The notes under the pieces: generated by a model
What the model saw: the letters and a program-made list of their open reading frames with translations, nothing else
The model's database searches: none
Told to the model about the DNA's origin: nothing
Position numbers and translations under genes: made by a program
Shown here: positions 55,586 through 64,000 of the stretch, in pieces
Position numbering within the stretch: the stretch's first letter is position 1
Layout of the letters: each line of letters begins with the position of its first letter
Source of the DNA: Mesorhizobium koreense
Lineage (GTDB): Bacteria > Pseudomonadota > Alphaproteobacteria > Rhizobiales > Rhizobiaceae
NCBI RefSeq assembly: GCF_031656215.1
Contig: NZ_CP134228.1
Location: forward strand, 2,003,001-2,067,000
DNA: 64,000 nucleotides
Direction of reading: 5' to 3'

Positions 55586-57031
55586 CTACTCCTCCTCATA
55601 GGCATTGCGGAAATCGGCCCCGATCTCGCCCAGGAAGCGCTGTTCGGCGCTGGCGGCGATTTCGCCATGGCGTTTCTTGTAAAGTTCCCAAAGCTTGGCG
55701 CCGCGGCCTCCGGCCAGCACCTTGTCGAGCGCCGATGTCGATTTCAGCTCTTCCTCGAAGGCAACGGGATCGAAGCGGTCGATCATGCGCCGCAATGCCC
55801 CCTGGACCCCGCGCCAGGCCCGCACGTGGTGCTCCGCCAGATCGCGGACCGCATCGGCGATGGCCTCGTCTCCCTGCAGGAAGCCGGCACTGCGCCCGGC
55901 GGTGATGGTGGCCAGCGCATCGTCCACCGTCGGCAGGAATTTCAGCGGGTTCACCGCCGACGCGCCGACGACCGTCTGGGCGACGCGGGCATTGCCCTTC
56001 TCTTCCGCGCGTTTGCGCAGCAACTGCATCAGCCCTTCCATCATCAGCCGGTACTGCCGCCCGAACCTTTCCATCTCGGCTAAGGGGTCGCGGTCCGAAA
56101 GATCGGCCGGGTCGAGCCCCAGGCCGCGCAGGAACGCCTCGCGCAGCGCGGACTCCGAATAGAGCGCGGCCGCGCGCGGCATCTTGGCCGGGGCGGCGCC
56201 CGCCGCCGGTGGAGGCACGGCTGCCTTTCGAGCCGGAGGCAGGTTCCAGGCATTTTCCGGCCGCTCCTGGGCGTCTTTCGCGGCCGACGGGTCTTCCCGG
56301 CCCGCCTTCGGCGCTTCCGGACGACCGAAGTCGAAATCGGCGCCACCGCCGGCCCATTCCGTGGTGGTGTGCTCGGTCGCCTGTGCAGGTTGTTCGCCGG
56401 GATGCGGATCGAAGGAAAAGGCAGCGTCCCCCTGTCCGTGTCCATATGCCGGCGGCGGACTTCCGGGGTCGGGCGTGGAAACGGGATCGAGGCTGAACGG
56501 ATCGTCGAAGGCGGGCGAACGCAAGGGCTCTTCGGAGTTGCGGAACGCTCCGGCGACCGGCCGCTCGAACGGGTCGGGGAGTTCGGCCGGCCGCGGCCGC
56601 GCGGGCTCTTCCTCGGCGCGGATCGAGAAGAAATCGTCGCGGTCGAGGCTGACCGACGAGCGAGCGCCTGGTGACGGAGTGCCGGCATCGGCGGTGCGGT
56701 TCCCGCCTATGTCCGCGCCCTGAAGATCGACGCCGACGATGTAGTCGCCGAGCCTGAGGCGCATGCCGCTCATCAGCCGCGCCGAGTTGCCGCGCCCGAG
56801 CGGGCTGCCGGCATCGTCGATGAAGAGTCCGCTGCTCGACGTGTCGGTGACGATATATCCGCCCCGCTCGGCGCTGATCCGGCAATGCGTGCGCGACACG
56901 AATTGATCGGGGTCATCGATCTGCCAGTCCGCTTCGGTGCTGCGCCCGATGACGAGTTCGCCTTCGTCGAGACGTGCCTGACGCACCGTCTGTGCACGGG
57001 GGCCGTGTTCTATCGTCAGAACAAGGCTCAT
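55586..57031 (-). CDS. tagH: T6SS FHA-domain protein TagH, first copy
   Basis: The 481-aa protein has an N-terminal FHA domain (about 5-105; LVIGRSTEADWQIDDPDQFVSRTHCRISAERGGYIVTDTSSSGLFID) and a central disordered, Pro/Asp-rich part (about 120-290). The C-terminal TagH region follows (about 290-480; LREAFLRGLGLDPADLSDRDP, NPLKFLPTVDDALATITAGRSAGFLQGDEAIADAVRDLAEHHVRAWRGVQGALRRMIDRFDP). It is a phosphothreonine reader that triggers assembly. It is longer than the second copy mainly because of the central region. The start overlaps the tssG stop (ATGA). Confidence 0.95.
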   Translation of the reverse strand: MSLVLTIEHGPRAQTVRQARLDEGELVIGRSTEADWQIDDPDQFVSRTHCRISAERGGYIVTDTSSSGLFIDDAGSPLGRGNSARLMSGMRLRLGDYIVGVDLQGADIGGNRTADAGTPSPGARSSVSLDRDDFFSIRAEEEPARPRPAELPDPFERPVAGAFRNSEEPLRSPAFDDPFSLDPVSTPDPGSPPPAYGHGQGDAAFSFDPHPGEQPAQATEHTTTEWAGGGADFDFGRPEAPKAGREDPSAAKDAQERPENAWNLPPARKAAVPPPAAGAAPAKMPRAAALYSESALREAFLRGLGLDPADLSDRDPLAEMERFGRQYRLMMEGLMQLLRKRAEEKGNARVAQTVVGASAVNPLKFLPTVDDALATITAGRSAGFLQGDEAIADAVRDLAEHHVRAWRGVQGALRRMIDRFDPVAFEEELKSTSALDKVLAGGRGAKLWELYKKRHGEIAASAEQRFLGEIGADFRNAYEEE

Positions 57032-58101
57032 GCCGCGGCCCCCGAAGCTTCGGGACGCCAGCCGACGATCGTGCGCAGGCGCAGATCATCCGCGTCCGCA
57101 GCGTCGTCGGCCGGCGCCAGCCAGGCGGTCCGCCCAAGCTGCGATTTCCCCAGGCGTGCCTGCGGCACCTCCGGCCGGGCAAGCACGAGACGAAGATCGA
57201 CGTCGAGGCCTTCGCCGATCAGATCGCGGACGGCCCGCGCGAAAAGGCGAAGCCGGCCGCTGCCAGGAAGGAACGACATATAGGTCTTGAGGTCGAGCGG
57301 GCCGACAAGGATTTCGATGCGGCTCTGGCGACTGAAGGTGCGTGGTCCGATCGTGGCGGCGCTGCCGAGGCTCGCATGGGCGGCGCTGAGGCGTGTCTGC
57401 AGGGAAACCGGCACCGTAAGCCATGCCGCGACAAACTCCCTGAGGCGCACCGGCACGCCGAACGCCTCGGCAAGAAACTGCGTAAGCCGTTCGGGTCCGT
57501 CGCGCTGTATGGCAAGCGAGGCGGACTGGGCGACTTTCACGCGGTCGAGCCCGGTGTTGTCCCCGGTGCCTTCCTTTTCACGAGTACCGGGCAGCCCGAT
57601 GCCCGCCATCGACCTCAGCATCGCCAGCAAGCGGTCACCATCGGCGCGCTCCACCTGGACGGCGGGCATGGCGTCCGCCCAGGCCCGGTAGAAGAGCGCG
57701 GTCAGCCGATGCTGGAGGACGTTGACGAAGTCGACAAACGTGGTGTCGCTCGTCTCCTTCGCTTCCTGGCCGGCGAACCATCTCTGCGAGAGCCGGTCCA
57801 TCACCCAGCGCGTCACATGGAGCGGCATCGGCCCTTCCGGCCCGAGCAGCCCGAAATTCGCGACCGTGACCCGAGCGGGAGTTTTCTCCCCCTCGGCCGT
57901 GAAATGCATCACGTCGCGCGGAGAAAAACCGAGGCGGACATGCTGGTCGAGCCGTGCGGGCTCGCGTGCCAGACGTCCCGAATGGCCGAACAGCCGACCT
58001 TCGCGCTCCAGACGACGCAACAGCTCGAAGAAATCGAAGGCTTCCGAAAGCGGCGTCGCGGCTTCTAGATGAGGTAGCGATTGCCCGGCGTCATCGGCCA
58101 T
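57028..58101 (-). CDS. tssG: TssG baseplate protein
   Basis: The 357-aa protein is a TssG: FDFFELLRRLEREGRLFGHSGRLAREPARLDQHVRLGFSPRDVMHF, LLGPEGPMPLHVTRWVMDRLSQR and DFVNVLQHRLTALFYRAWADA. With TssE, TssF and TssK it builds the wedge of the baseplate. The ATG at 58101 has GGAGG upstream and overlaps the end of tssF by 37 bp. A longer open frame reaching 58272 would sit entirely inside tssF. Confidence 0.95.
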   Translation of the reverse strand: MADDAGQSLPHLEAATPLSEAFDFFELLRRLEREGRLFGHSGRLAREPARLDQHVRLGFSPRDVMHFTAEGEKTPARVTVANFGLLGPEGPMPLHVTRWVMDRLSQRWFAGQEAKETSDTTFVDFVNVLQHRLTALFYRAWADAMPAVQVERADGDRLLAMLRSMAGIGLPGTREKEGTGDNTGLDRVKVAQSASLAIQRDGPERLTQFLAEAFGVPVRLREFVAAWLTVPVSLQTRLSAAHASLGSAATIGPRTFSRQSRIEILVGPLDLKTYMSFLPGSGRLRLFARAVRDLIGEGLDVDLRLVLARPEVPQARLGKSQLGRTAWLAPADDAADADDLRLRTIVGWRPEASGAAA

Positions 58102-59939
58102 GACACATCCTCCTGCTTCTGCATCAGCCGGGTGCGCGTGCGCACGAATCCATTGATGCCGGCGTGACGCGCGAACAGCCGCGACAAAAGGGCCGACAAA
58201 AGCAGCGTGCTCTGGCCGGCCAGCACCGACTGATCGACATGCAAGACAATTTCGATGCCGCGCCCGAAGCACATTGGTCCGGCGATCGGTAGCCGCTCCA
58301 CGACCGGGCGTGAATCCACGCGGCTGATCGAGCGCACGTGGCGTGCGAGGCCCGGATCGCCGCGGTCGGCGTAGAGGTCGAGAACGGCATAAAGCGGATC
58401 GGCGCCGCGGCCCTCGGCGGCGAGGCTCAGGAAATTGAGCGAAAGCTGCGAGACGAGCCGCCAGGCGAGTTCATCCGTCCGCGATTCGCCTTCCGCGCCG
58501 GCAGGCAGCGCGGCCGATATGGAGGATCGCGGCGGCCTCAGCGCCCCGAGGAGTTTCACCGTATCGACCGGGTCGCCGCTCTCAAGAGTCAGTGTCGGCG
58601 TATCGTCGAGGATCGGCAGGTCGCGGTTCGTGCACAATGCGACGACGTCGAGGCGCTTGAGAGGGCGGCTGGGCGTCGATCCGGCCGGTCTCGATACGGC
58701 GAGAAAGAGATCGTCGCCCGTATAGGACGTCCGGGTGACGCCTTCGCGCCGCTCGTCCTCGGCGGCACGCCGGGGCCGTCGCTCGGTCGAATAGACCCAG
58801 CCGCTGCCGCGATTCTGGTCAAGGCCGAACAGCGCGGGAACCTCGCTGTCCGAACCTTCGCTATCCGCGTCCTCCACGCGCAGGACGCGATAGATCTCGA
58901 AATCCCTCGGCCGCGTGCGGTCGGCATGCAGGATCTGTCGCGTGCGCCGGTTGTCCAACTCGATAATATTGCATTCGCGCTCGAAGAGGTTGATCACCGG
59001 CGTGGCGAAAAGAGCGAAATGCTCCGCCGCGACATCTGCGAGTTCCGGGATCGGGCGGCTCAGGAGAAAGACGATCTCCAATTCGCCGTTCGAGGCTTTC
59101 ACCACGGGCCCGAGACCATTGACACGAACATAGTGGAATCGCTCGGGCATAACGAAATATTCGCGCAGGAGCCTGTAGCCCTCGAAGGTCTCGCGCGTGC
59201 GCGGCAGTAGCGCCTCGCCGTCGCCGATGCCCGCCATCTCCGGCGGCGGCAGCACCGCCAGGTGTTCCGTCTTCCCCGCCGAGCGGGCGCAAAGCGCGCC
59301 GCAGGCGCCGAAGATCGCATCGAAAAGCGCAGGCGCCTTGGCCCGGCCGGCGAAATGGAAATCGAGCCGGTCGACGGCGAGTTCAGAAAGCAATCCCTTG
59401 CCGCTGCGGCGCAGCGTGATGCGGAGCGCGGCCTCACCCGAAACGCCATCGGGTGCAGCGATCCCCGCCGTGGCAAGCGCGCTTCTGTCCTGAAAATAGG
59501 CGGCCGATGCGATCTCGATCGGCCATAGCGGGACGTCCTGCACAGTCGTGTAGGTAGAGCGTGTGGAAAGGCCCGGCTGCAGCCCGGAGACGAGGCGGGT
59601 GCCGCGCGGCACGACATGCCCGCCGATCATCGTCTGCACCTGCTGCCCCGGCTTTAGAACAGCCATGGCCGTGGCCGGGGTAGGCGCTATCAGGTCGGGA
59701 TAAAGAACGTCGATGACGGCGCGGGCGAAACGCGAGCGCTCGGCATCCACCTTCAACCGGGTGCGGGCCGCGAGAAACGCCACCCCGTCCAGGAGCCGCT
59801 CGACATAGGGGTCGGGGCAGGGGACGGTATCGAGCGAAAGATTGCGCGCGACGGCGGGATGCATGTCGGCGAATTCGGCCGCGAGATCACGGATATGCGT
59901 CAGTTCCTCTTCGTAATATTCGAGAAAGACGCGGTCCAT
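58065..59939 (-). CDS. tssF: TssF baseplate protein
   Basis: The 624-aa protein starts FLEYYEEELTHIRDLAAEFADMHPAVARNLSL, followed by PDPYVERLLDGVAFLAARTRLKVDAERSRFARAVIDVLYPDLIAPTP, both hallmark TssF sequences. The end contains LPIAGPMCFGRGIEIVLHVDQSVLAGQSTLLLSALLSRLFARHAGINGFVRT. It is the largest wedge component and contacts the spike. The gap to tssE is one base. Confidence 0.97.
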   Translation of the reverse strand: MDRVFLEYYEEELTHIRDLAAEFADMHPAVARNLSLDTVPCPDPYVERLLDGVAFLAARTRLKVDAERSRFARAVIDVLYPDLIAPTPATAMAVLKPGQQVQTMIGGHVVPRGTRLVSGLQPGLSTRSTYTTVQDVPLWPIEIASAAYFQDRSALATAGIAAPDGVSGEAALRITLRRSGKGLLSELAVDRLDFHFAGRAKAPALFDAIFGACGALCARSAGKTEHLAVLPPPEMAGIGDGEALLPRTRETFEGYRLLREYFVMPERFHYVRVNGLGPVVKASNGELEIVFLLSRPIPELADVAAEHFALFATPVINLFERECNIIELDNRRTRQILHADRTRPRDFEIYRVLRVEDADSEGSDSEVPALFGLDQNRGSGWVYSTERRPRRAAEDERREGVTRTSYTGDDLFLAVSRPAGSTPSRPLKRLDVVALCTNRDLPILDDTPTLTLESGDPVDTVKLLGALRPPRSSISAALPAGAEGESRTDELAWRLVSQLSLNFLSLAAEGRGADPLYAVLDLYADRGDPGLARHVRSISRVDSRPVVERLPIAGPMCFGRGIEIVLHVDQSVLAGQSTLLLSALLSRLFARHAGINGFVRTRTRLMQKQEDVSWPMTPGNRYLI

Positions 59940-59940
59940 C

Positions 59941-60702
59941 TCAGCCGTCCGTGATGTCCGTGCGGGCCATCCCGTTATCGAGATTGACGGTGGTCCTGAG
60001 GCGCAGCCGCTCCGGTGACGGCGTCGTGATCAGCACAGCGTCGATGTCGATCTTCAGGCCGACATTCTTGTCGCCCAGTGCTACGGTCACCGTGGTGGCG
60101 CTATCCTTCAAGCGCGGCTCGTAGGTGGCAAGGATGGCCCGGATTTCCTTGGCGAGACTGTCGCGGTCGAAGTCCCGGGAAGAGCGCCCGGAGAAAGACG
60201 GGACGCCGTAATTCACCACGCTGCGGCGCGCCAGCGGAAAGTCGGCCAGAGCGGGCGGATCGTCTTCCGTCTGTTCCGCTTCGAGGTCGGAGAGCAGCGG
60301 GGTGGATTCGAAGCGCTCCGAATTGAAAAGCGCCTCGATATCGCGCCGGACCGCTTCGCGCAGCACGGATGCCGAGACGACGACCCCGCGCCTTTCCAGT
60401 TCCCCTCGATTTTCGTTCTGCATCACAAGGCGGTGCAGGCGCTTGACGCATTCGGGCGAAAGGTCCGCATCCGTGTCGATTGCCCGCCTTCCGCCGGCCA
60501 GAAGCGTCTCCAGTTTCTCAGCCCCCAGTTCCTCCACCAGCGCCTGTCGCAACGCGTCGATTTCCGACATCAGCCCGGGCAGGTCGTTGACCAGACGATC
60601 CCAGAGCGAGGGCTGGAACGCTTCCCGCCTCGCTTTGCCGGCGCCCTGCGCAATACCGTTGTCTTTGCGTCGCAAGCGCCCGTCACTTGCCGACATGGAC
60701 AT
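59941..60702 (-). CDS. tssE: TssE gp25-like baseplate protein
   Basis: The protein has about 253 residues, longer than the usual 130-180. The C-terminal gp25-like domain (about 150-250) has VVNYGVPSFSGRSSRDFDRDSLAKEIRAILATYEPRLKDSATTVTV. The N-terminal region is ASDGRLRRKDNGIAQ, then QPSLWDRLVNDLP, and a middle stretch that may be an insertion relative to compact TssE proteins. Two in-frame ATGs at 60702 and 60696 both overlap the end of hcp; neither has a strong ribosome site, so translation may depend on hcp. Confidence 0.9.
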   Translation of the reverse strand: MSMSASDGRLRRKDNGIAQGAGKARREAFQPSLWDRLVNDLPGLMSEIDALRQALVEELGAEKLETLLAGGRRAIDTDADLSPECVKRLHRLVMQNENRGELERRGVVVSASVLREAVRRDIEALFNSERFESTPLLSDLEAEQTEDDPPALADFPLARRSVVNYGVPSFSGRSSRDFDRDSLAKEIRAILATYEPRLKDSATTVTVALGDKNVGLKIDIDAVLITTPSPERLRLRTTVNLDNGMARTDITDG

Positions 60703-61150
60703 CCATTTCGATCTCGTGCTCGCCATCGTAATTGAAGCCGATGGACTTGTAGGCGAAGCTCACCTTGTCTTCGATCAGGTCGGGGTCGGTGGTGCTGGCG
60801 GCCATCTCGTAATCGGTGACCGATGCATCCTTCAGCGTAATGACGAGGTAGTCCTTCGTCTCGCCCTCGATCGTCCGCCTTGCCGAGAACTTGACCTCGT
60901 CCATGAGCGTGTTTTCGAAGAGCGCTTTTTCCAGATAGGGGGAAGACATGTCGTAGTGCTTGGTGAACGCGATCGTTCCAAGCGCCACCCGTCCGCGCCG
61001 CGACAATGAGTTCGGGTCGTGTGGCGCCTTCATTTCGAAGTTCAGGCCGAAAACCTCGATCTCGTCCTCGTGGCCATCGCGTTTGCTGGGGCCTTTGATG
61101 TCGGGAACCTTGAGAAATCCGTCTATTTTCATTCGCGTCTCTTCAGGCAT
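60683..61150 (-). CDS. hcp: Hcp/TssD tube protein
   Basis: The 155-aa protein belongs to the Hcp1 family: MKIDGFLKVPDIKGPSKRDGHEDEIEVFGLNFEMKAPHD, then ALGTIAFTKHYDMSSPYLEKALFENTLMDEVKF and YKSIGFNYDGEHEIEMDVHVGK. Hexameric rings of Hcp stack as the inner tube. It lies within the sheath and baseplate genes, 28 bp after tssC, and is the only Hcp in the window. Confidence 0.97.
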   Translation of the reverse strand: MPEETRMKIDGFLKVPDIKGPSKRDGHEDEIEVFGLNFEMKAPHDPNSLSRRGRVALGTIAFTKHYDMSSPYLEKALFENTLMDEVKFSARRTIEGETKDYLVITLKDASVTDYEMAASTTDPDLIEDKVSFAYKSIGFNYDGEHEIEMDVHVGK

Positions 61151-61178
61151 CGTCGCTCTCCCTCGCTTGTCGGCCTGA

Positions 61179-62681
61179 TCAGTTCTTTACGGATGGCAGT
61201 TCGGAAACGAGCCGGAGGGAAGCGTTGATCCCCTCCAGTTGATAATGCGGTCTGAGATAGAAGCGGGCGTTGTAGTAGCCGGGCCGGCCTTCGACGCTAT
61301 CGACCTGGACTTCCGCCGCGGCCAGCGGCCGCTTCGCCCGCGCCTTGTCGTCGGCGAATGCGGGATTCGCCAGCACATATCGGTTGATCCACTCGGTCAG
61401 CCAGACCTCCATGTCGGAGCGTTCCTTAAACGAGCCGATCTTGTCCCTGGCGATCGCCTTCAGATAATGGGCGAAGCGCGAGACGGGGAAGAGGTAGGGC
61501 AGGTTGGCGCTCAGCCGTTCGTTGGACTGCGCGTCCGGGTCGACCAGGCGCCCGGCTCGCGTTTCGTCGTCTTGCAGCGAATGGGCCCCGATGAAGGCGG
61601 CGAGGTCGGTGTTCTTGCGGTGCAGGATGGGCATGAGGCCGAGCTTGGCGAGCTCCGCCTCGCGCCGGTCGTCGATGGCCACCTCCGTCGGGCACTTCAT
61701 CGCGACCGATCCGTCGTCGGTCGGGAAGGAATGTACAGGCAGGTTGAGCACGGTGCCGCCGTTTTCCACGCCGCGGATCTGCGTTCCCCAACCGAACAGC
61801 TTATGGCTGCGATTGATGTTGACGCCCATCGGGAAGGCGGCGTTCATCCAGACATATTTGTGATGGTCCTGCTTGGTCTCCTCCTCGAAGGCGAAGCCCT
61901 TCACCGGGACCGTGTCGGCTCCGTAGGGAAGGCGCGCCAATACGCGCGGCATGGTCAGCCCGATATAGCGGGCGTCCTCGCTTTCGCGCAGCGACTGCCA
62001 TGACGCATAGGCGGGGTTCGAGACGATCTGCTGCAGATCCTGCGGATTGGGCAGTTCCTGCCAGCTATCCATGCGGAAGAGGCGCGGCGACGCCGCCGCT
62101 ATGAAGGGCGTATGAGCCGAAGCGCAGACGCCGGAAAGGTTGCGCAAGAGACCGACATCGCGCGGGTGGTTGGAAAATTCGTAGGCCCCGATGAGGCAGC
62201 CGAAAGGTTCGCCGCCGAACATCGAATACTCGTCCGTATAGACCTTCTTGAAGACGGGGCTTTGATCCCACATCTGGCCTTCATAGTCTTCGAGCGTATC
62301 GGCCAGTTCGTCCTTGGTGATGTTCATCACCCGGATCTTGAGTTTCTGGTCGGTCTCTGTGTTGTTCACGAGGTACCAGAGGCCACGCCACGTGCCCTCC
62401 ATCTCGCGGACCTCGGGGCAATGAAGGACCTCGTTCACCTGCTCGGTGAGGACCTTGTCGATGCCCGCGATCAGCGACTTGATCGACTTGATCGCATTCG
62501 ACGAGATCGCGGTCGTGTCGGAGCGGGACTGCGCCGCGAGCGCCAGATTGCGCACGAGCTGCTGTAGCTTTTCGCTGTCGTCCTTCTTGACCTTGAAGTC
62601 CTTCTCGAGAAGTTCGCCGAACTCGTCGAGGTTGATGGTTTCGGCCTCGGCGACGGCTGCGGTTTTCTGTTGCTCTGCCAT
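61179..62681 (-). CDS. tssC: TssC sheath protein (large subunit)
   Basis: The 500-aa protein has the TssC hallmarks LHCPEVREMEGTWRGLWYLV, FGGEPFGCLIGAYEFSNHPRDVGLLRNLSGVCASAHTPFIAAASP, and near the end FPVSRFAHYLKAIARDKIGSF and GYYNARFYLRPHYQLEGINASLRLVSELP. It pairs with TssB to form the contractile sheath. It is 3 bases downstream of tssB. Confidence 0.98.
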   Translation of the reverse strand: MAEQQKTAAVAEAETINLDEFGELLEKDFKVKKDDSEKLQQLVRNLALAAQSRSDTTAISSNAIKSIKSLIAGIDKVLTEQVNEVLHCPEVREMEGTWRGLWYLVNNTETDQKLKIRVMNITKDELADTLEDYEGQMWDQSPVFKKVYTDEYSMFGGEPFGCLIGAYEFSNHPRDVGLLRNLSGVCASAHTPFIAAASPRLFRMDSWQELPNPQDLQQIVSNPAYASWQSLRESEDARYIGLTMPRVLARLPYGADTVPVKGFAFEEETKQDHHKYVWMNAAFPMGVNINRSHKLFGWGTQIRGVENGGTVLNLPVHSFPTDDGSVAMKCPTEVAIDDRREAELAKLGLMPILHRKNTDLAAFIGAHSLQDDETRAGRLVDPDAQSNERLSANLPYLFPVSRFAHYLKAIARDKIGSFKERSDMEVWLTEWINRYVLANPAFADDKARAKRPLAAAEVQVDSVEGRPGYYNARFYLRPHYQLEGINASLRLVSELPSVKN

Positions 62682-62684
62682 CGT

Positions 62685-63224
62685 CTACTCCTCGACCTTG
62701 TCGTCGTCCGACATCGCCTGGGACGCGATCTTCCCAAGCAGCGGCTCATTGTTGAGCAATTGAGCGATGCGTTTTTCGGCATCCACGCGGCCGTCCATGA
62801 AGCCGAGCAGTTCCACGAGTTGCCGCCGCATCTTAAGGATTTCCGCCAGTTGCGGCACCTGCTCCGCGATCTTGTCGGGGGCGAAATCGCCCATCCTCGT
62901 GAAGGTCAGGTCGACCATCAGTTCCTCGTCGCGCTCCTTGCCTTCCGCCTGCGGAAGCGTGTTCTTGACGCGCGCCTTCACGCGCGGCGCCAGCGCCTCC
63001 ATGAATTTGGGGAAACGGTTGGCATCGGTTTCGACGAAGGCACGGTCCTGGACCGTTTTTGCCGCTTCTTTCGTTTGCGAGGCGCCGGCGAGGTCCGCCA
63101 TCACGCCCATGACGAAGGGGAGTTCGATCGTCGTCGGGCTGCCGTAGGTTTCCACGTCATAGGCGATCTGCACGCGCGGGGCGCGATTGCGCTCTATGAC
63201 CTTTGCTTTGCTTTCTGCGGGCAT
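62685..63224 (-). CDS. tssB: TssB sheath protein (small subunit)
   Basis: The 179-aa protein has RAPRVQIAYDVETYGSPTTIELPFVMGVMADLAG, FVETDANRFPKFMEALAPRVKARVKNTLP, and FTRMGDFAPDKIAEQVPQLAEILKMRRQLVELLGFMDG, all TssB signatures. It forms the sheath heterodimer with TssC. The gap to tssA is 17 bp. Confidence 0.98.
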   Translation of the reverse strand: MPAESKAKVIERNRAPRVQIAYDVETYGSPTTIELPFVMGVMADLAGASQTKEAAKTVQDRAFVETDANRFPKFMEALAPRVKARVKNTLPQAEGKERDEELMVDLTFTRMGDFAPDKIAEQVPQLAEILKMRRQLVELLGFMDGRVDAEKRIAQLLNNEPLLGKIASQAMSDDDKVEE

Positions 63225-63241
63225 TGCTTGTCACCTCTCGC

Positions 63242-64000
63242 TCATTGGGCAGTTTTCTTGCTGTCGGTAAGACCGGCGAGAAGCCGGAATTCCTTGAGAC
63301 CGGACGGCGCGAGGTCTTCCATGAGCTCGACGAAGTCCATGTGCACCATCTTGCGGACGCGGCGAGCCAGATGCGGGATGGGGCTCGAGGGTTCGGTGCG
63401 GTCATAGAAATCCACCACGAGGTCGAGGCATTTGACGACCTCTTCGCGCGATCCGATCCTGTCCGGTAGCATCGTCGTGCTTCCTCCGTTGCCTTGCTCT
63501 TGCGCGAAGGCCGGTGCGCGGCGATCGAGAGCTTCCGAAGCCTCCGTCGGCTTTTCATCGGCTTTGGCGACGCCGTTCGGCTTTGCCGATTTGGGACCGG
63601 TCCGCTCCAGCGTCGTTACGATCCTTTCCAGGAACTTCCTGAACTCCGGCAGGACAGGTCCCGACGATTCCAGCCGACGGTTGAGCGCCATGTCGACCGC
63701 ATCGAGAGCCGACAGCGCGGCTCGCCCGTCTTCCCTGAATGCCGCCAGTTCGTCCGGATTATTGTCGGCGAGCGCGGCGCATGCCCCGCGCACGCGTCCG
63801 ATCAATCTGGCATGGGTGGCCGCCAGTTCGGCTTTCTCCGAAGCATTGAGCCCCGAGGCTGCCTCTTGCAGGACGGTCCGCTCGTCCAGTGCGCATTGTT
63901 CGAGATCGCGTCCCGTCACTGGACCGATTGCCGCGACCGAGAAGAAGGTCCGGCCCTGCAGGTCGCCGAGCAATCCGCCGTTCCTGTTCTGCAGGTCCCT
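63242..64000 (-). CDS. tssA: TssA protein, N-terminus outside window
   Basis: The frame is open to the right edge, so the N-terminus is beyond it. About 250 residues remain. The C-terminal TssA pattern is clear: IGSREEVVKCLDLVVDFYDRTEPSSPIPHLARRVRKMVHMDFVELMEDLAPSGLKEFRLLAG. TssA primes tube and sheath growth and caps the end. It is upstream of tssB in the same orientation and may be near the start of the main T6SS operon. Confidence 0.93.
   Translation of the reverse strand, partial: RDLQNRNGGLLGDLQGRTFFSVAAIGPVTGRDLEQCALDERTVLQEAASGLNASEKAELAATHARLIGRVRGACAALADNNPDELAAFREDGRAALSALDAVDMALNRRLESSGPVLPEFRKFLERIVTTLERTGPKSAKPNGVAKADEKPTEASEALDRRAPAFAQEQGNGGSTTMLPDRIGSREEVVKCLDLVVDFYDRTEPSSPIPHLARRVRKMVHMDFVELMEDLAPSGLKEFRLLAGLTDSKKTAQ

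Overview
The window is high-GC DNA from an alphaproteobacterium, most likely a member of the Rhizobiales close to Rhizobium/Agrobacterium. The strongest clue is a D-galacturonate oxidation locus (udh, gci, gli, kdgD plus a TRAP transporter and a GntR regulator) of the kind characterised in Agrobacterium. Genes are tightly packed, many with ATGA or TGATG stop/start overlaps. TTG and GTG starts are common.

Layout. 1-6 kb: the 3' part of a sulfatase, a 539-bp stretch without a recognisable gene, and a two-gene minus-strand unit. That unit encodes a secreted 1106-aa protein with a formylglycine-generating-enzyme fold lacking the catalytic cysteines, and a multi-pass membrane protein. 6-15 kb is an accessory patchwork of small regulator-plus-enzyme units: TetR with SnoaL-like and DoxX-like proteins behind twin palindromes, AraC/GyrI, a frameshifted coding relic, a stand-alone hemE, a divergent MFS/LysR pair, and a cupin divergent from a CadC-like/TPR protein. 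15-23.6 kb is the galacturonate locus. The minus strand carries GntR-kdgD-gci-gli-SDR and the plus strand carries dctP-dctQ-dctM-udh.

23.7-64 kb is dominated by a large type VI secretion system (T6SS). The main minus-strand operon runs from the right edge in the order tssA(partial)-tssB-tssC-hcp-tssE-tssF-tssG-tagH-tssJ-tssK-tssL-tssM-tagF. It continues into a DUF2169 / ketoacyl-synthase-like / PAAR-like DUF4150 / hypothetical cassette that looks like effector loading, effector and candidate immunity. A plus-strand vgrG unit (vgrG, DUF6484, short TIGR02270-like) follows. A second minus-strand unit then repeats the membrane-complex components (a second FHA protein, a second TssL with OmpA domain, a second full-length TssM). 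It carries the phosphatase/kinase pair of the threonine phosphorylation switch (PppA, PpkA), a DUF1036 protein, and a membrane-anchored protein with a degenerate M23 domain plus a lytic-transglycosylase-like domain. An OmpA-domain protein, a caspase-fold/Sel1 protein and a glycine-rich lipoprotein complete the region.

The most unusual system is the single T6SS locus with two TssL-TssM-FHA modules but only one TssJ, one TssK and one baseplate/sheath set. The second module is physically tied to the kinase/phosphatase switch. No tssH (ClpV) is in the window; it may lie beyond the right edge. All functions are inferred from sequence motifs and gene context; nothing was searched or computed.
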